Source of the DNA: Gammaproteobacteria bacterium
Lineage (GTDB): Bacteria; Pseudomonadota; Gammaproteobacteria; Pseudomonadales; Azotimanducaceae
Assembly: GCA_026707945.1 (NCBI GenBank)
Contig: JAPOVV010000074.1
Coordinates: 62,001-126,000 of the forward strand
Direction of reading: 5' to 3'
DNA length: 64,000 nt
Shown here: piece after piece, positions 63,786 through 64,000 of the stretch
Position numbering within the stretch: the stretch's first letter is position 1
Layout: every line of letters begins with the position of its first letter
Notes under the pieces: generated by a model
What the model was told of the DNA's origin: nothing
The model's input: only the letters and a program-made list of their open reading frames with translations
Databases searched by the model: none
Program-made: the position numbers and the translations under genes

Positions 63786-64000
63786 GTGACCAAGACATCA
63801 ATCCTCACCGGTAAGGCTAGTGACTTCCTGAAGATCGGCGTCGGTGCCGCGGGTCGCGGTGACCTCGATACGCTCAAGCAGGTTCTTTCCGAATGTCCTG
63901 AGTGGCGCACTCGAATCGGTTCACACGGGAGAACGATGTTGTGGGAAGCATCATTTCGCGGCCGTCTCAATGTCGTCTCGCATCTGCTCGATACGTACGA
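63786..64000 (+). CDS. Ankyrin-repeat protein, cut by window edge
   Basis: The start of a gene that runs off the right edge. From GTG 63786 the frame reads MTKTSILTGKASDFLKIGVG, then GDLDTLKQVLSECPEWRTR and TMLWEASFRGRLNVVSHLLDTY, which is ankyrin-repeat-like (A-x-x-G-x-L-x-x-V-x-x-L-L). No ATG is available upstream before a stop codon. It is divergent from the oxidase subunit III gene. Repeat number and length cannot be known from here. Confidence 0.65.
   Translation, partial: MTKTSILTGKASDFLKIGVGAAGRGDLDTLKQVLSECPEWRTRIGSHGRTMLWEASFRGRLNVVSHLLDTY

Noticed and set aside
63674-63970. Minus-strand open frame at the right edge
   Set aside because: Antisense to the ankyrin-like frame starting at 63786, which has a recognisable repeat pattern.
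1-64000. CRISPR arrays, rRNA or prophage modules
   Set aside because: No regularly spaced repeats, rRNA-like stretches or phage structural genes were seen on reading the window.

Overview
The window looks like chromosomal DNA of a heterotrophic, aerobic, probably marine gammaproteobacterium. Base composition is close to half GC by eye. Indicators are the CysB-type regulator, a HolD-like psi subunit next to rimI, an AddAB-like nuclease pair of the gammaproteobacterial 'probable DNA repair protein' type, SohB, NfuA, AcuI, two TonB-dependent receptors and three phytanoyl-CoA-dioxygenase-family proteins. No rRNA, tRNA or CRISPR array was seen. The exact clade cannot be read from the sequence.

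Layout. 1-5.3 kb: CorB-like transporter, an unrecognised secreted protein, and leuA preceded by what looks like a leucine-rich attenuation leader peptide. 5.3-6.1 kb: a toxin-antitoxin pair with a perfect palindromic operator. 6.1-11.5 kb: a minus-strand run prpB-prpC-prpD-gamma carbonic anhydrase-purT (methylcitrate cycle plus purine synthesis). 11.8-14.0 kb: cysH with a small CxxC protein, and a convergent cysB-type regulator. 14.3-16.4 kb: DUF465 protein, a VWA-like/DnaJ-domain pair and a 48-residue membrane protein. 16.5-22.5 kb: AddB/AddA-like recombination nuclease. 22.5-26.9 kb: nfuA and metH. 26.9-27.7 kb: a hairpin-rich intergenic region with a decayed coding fragment. 27.7-35.3 kb: PhyH dioxygenase, ankyrin protein, TonB receptor and TPR-sulfotransferase. 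35.5-37.8 kb: rimI, holD-like gene and DAHP synthase. 38.3-39.5 kb: a solitary tyrosine recombinase and a 70-residue protein. 39.6-42.9 kb: Oar-like TonB receptor ending at a strong terminator.

43-49.2 kb is one long minus-strand gene string: two PhyH dioxygenases, an extended SDR, an MsrQ-like heme membrane protein, DUF4212 plus SSS solute symporter, and a pterin carbinolamine dehydratase. It reads like an uptake-and-oxidation module for an unknown organic substrate. 49.4-52.8 kb: sulfite/nitrite reductase, DUF934 protein and a cation/proton antiporter. 52.8-54.7 kb: a secreted metzincin, a truncated IS5-type transposase and a small membrane protein. 54.8-60.4 kb: acuI, sohB, an SCP2-like protein, SDR, a ferredoxin with no canonical start codon, coaE, a PHP phosphoesterase and a small membrane protein. 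60.4-63.6 kb: copper chaperone, copper ATPase and an orphan oxidase subunit III. The window ends inside a second ankyrin-repeat gene.

Functional links. Sulfur assimilation is represented by cysH, cysB and the sulfite reductase/DUF934 pair. Amino-acid synthesis is represented by leuA, aroG and metH; propionyl-CoA disposal by prpBCD, with acuI handling the related acryloyl-CoA. No single locus is obviously a known defence or secretion system. The more unusual material is the PhyH/SDR/MsrQ/SSS operon, the VWA-DnaJ pair, the leu leader and the structured region after metH.
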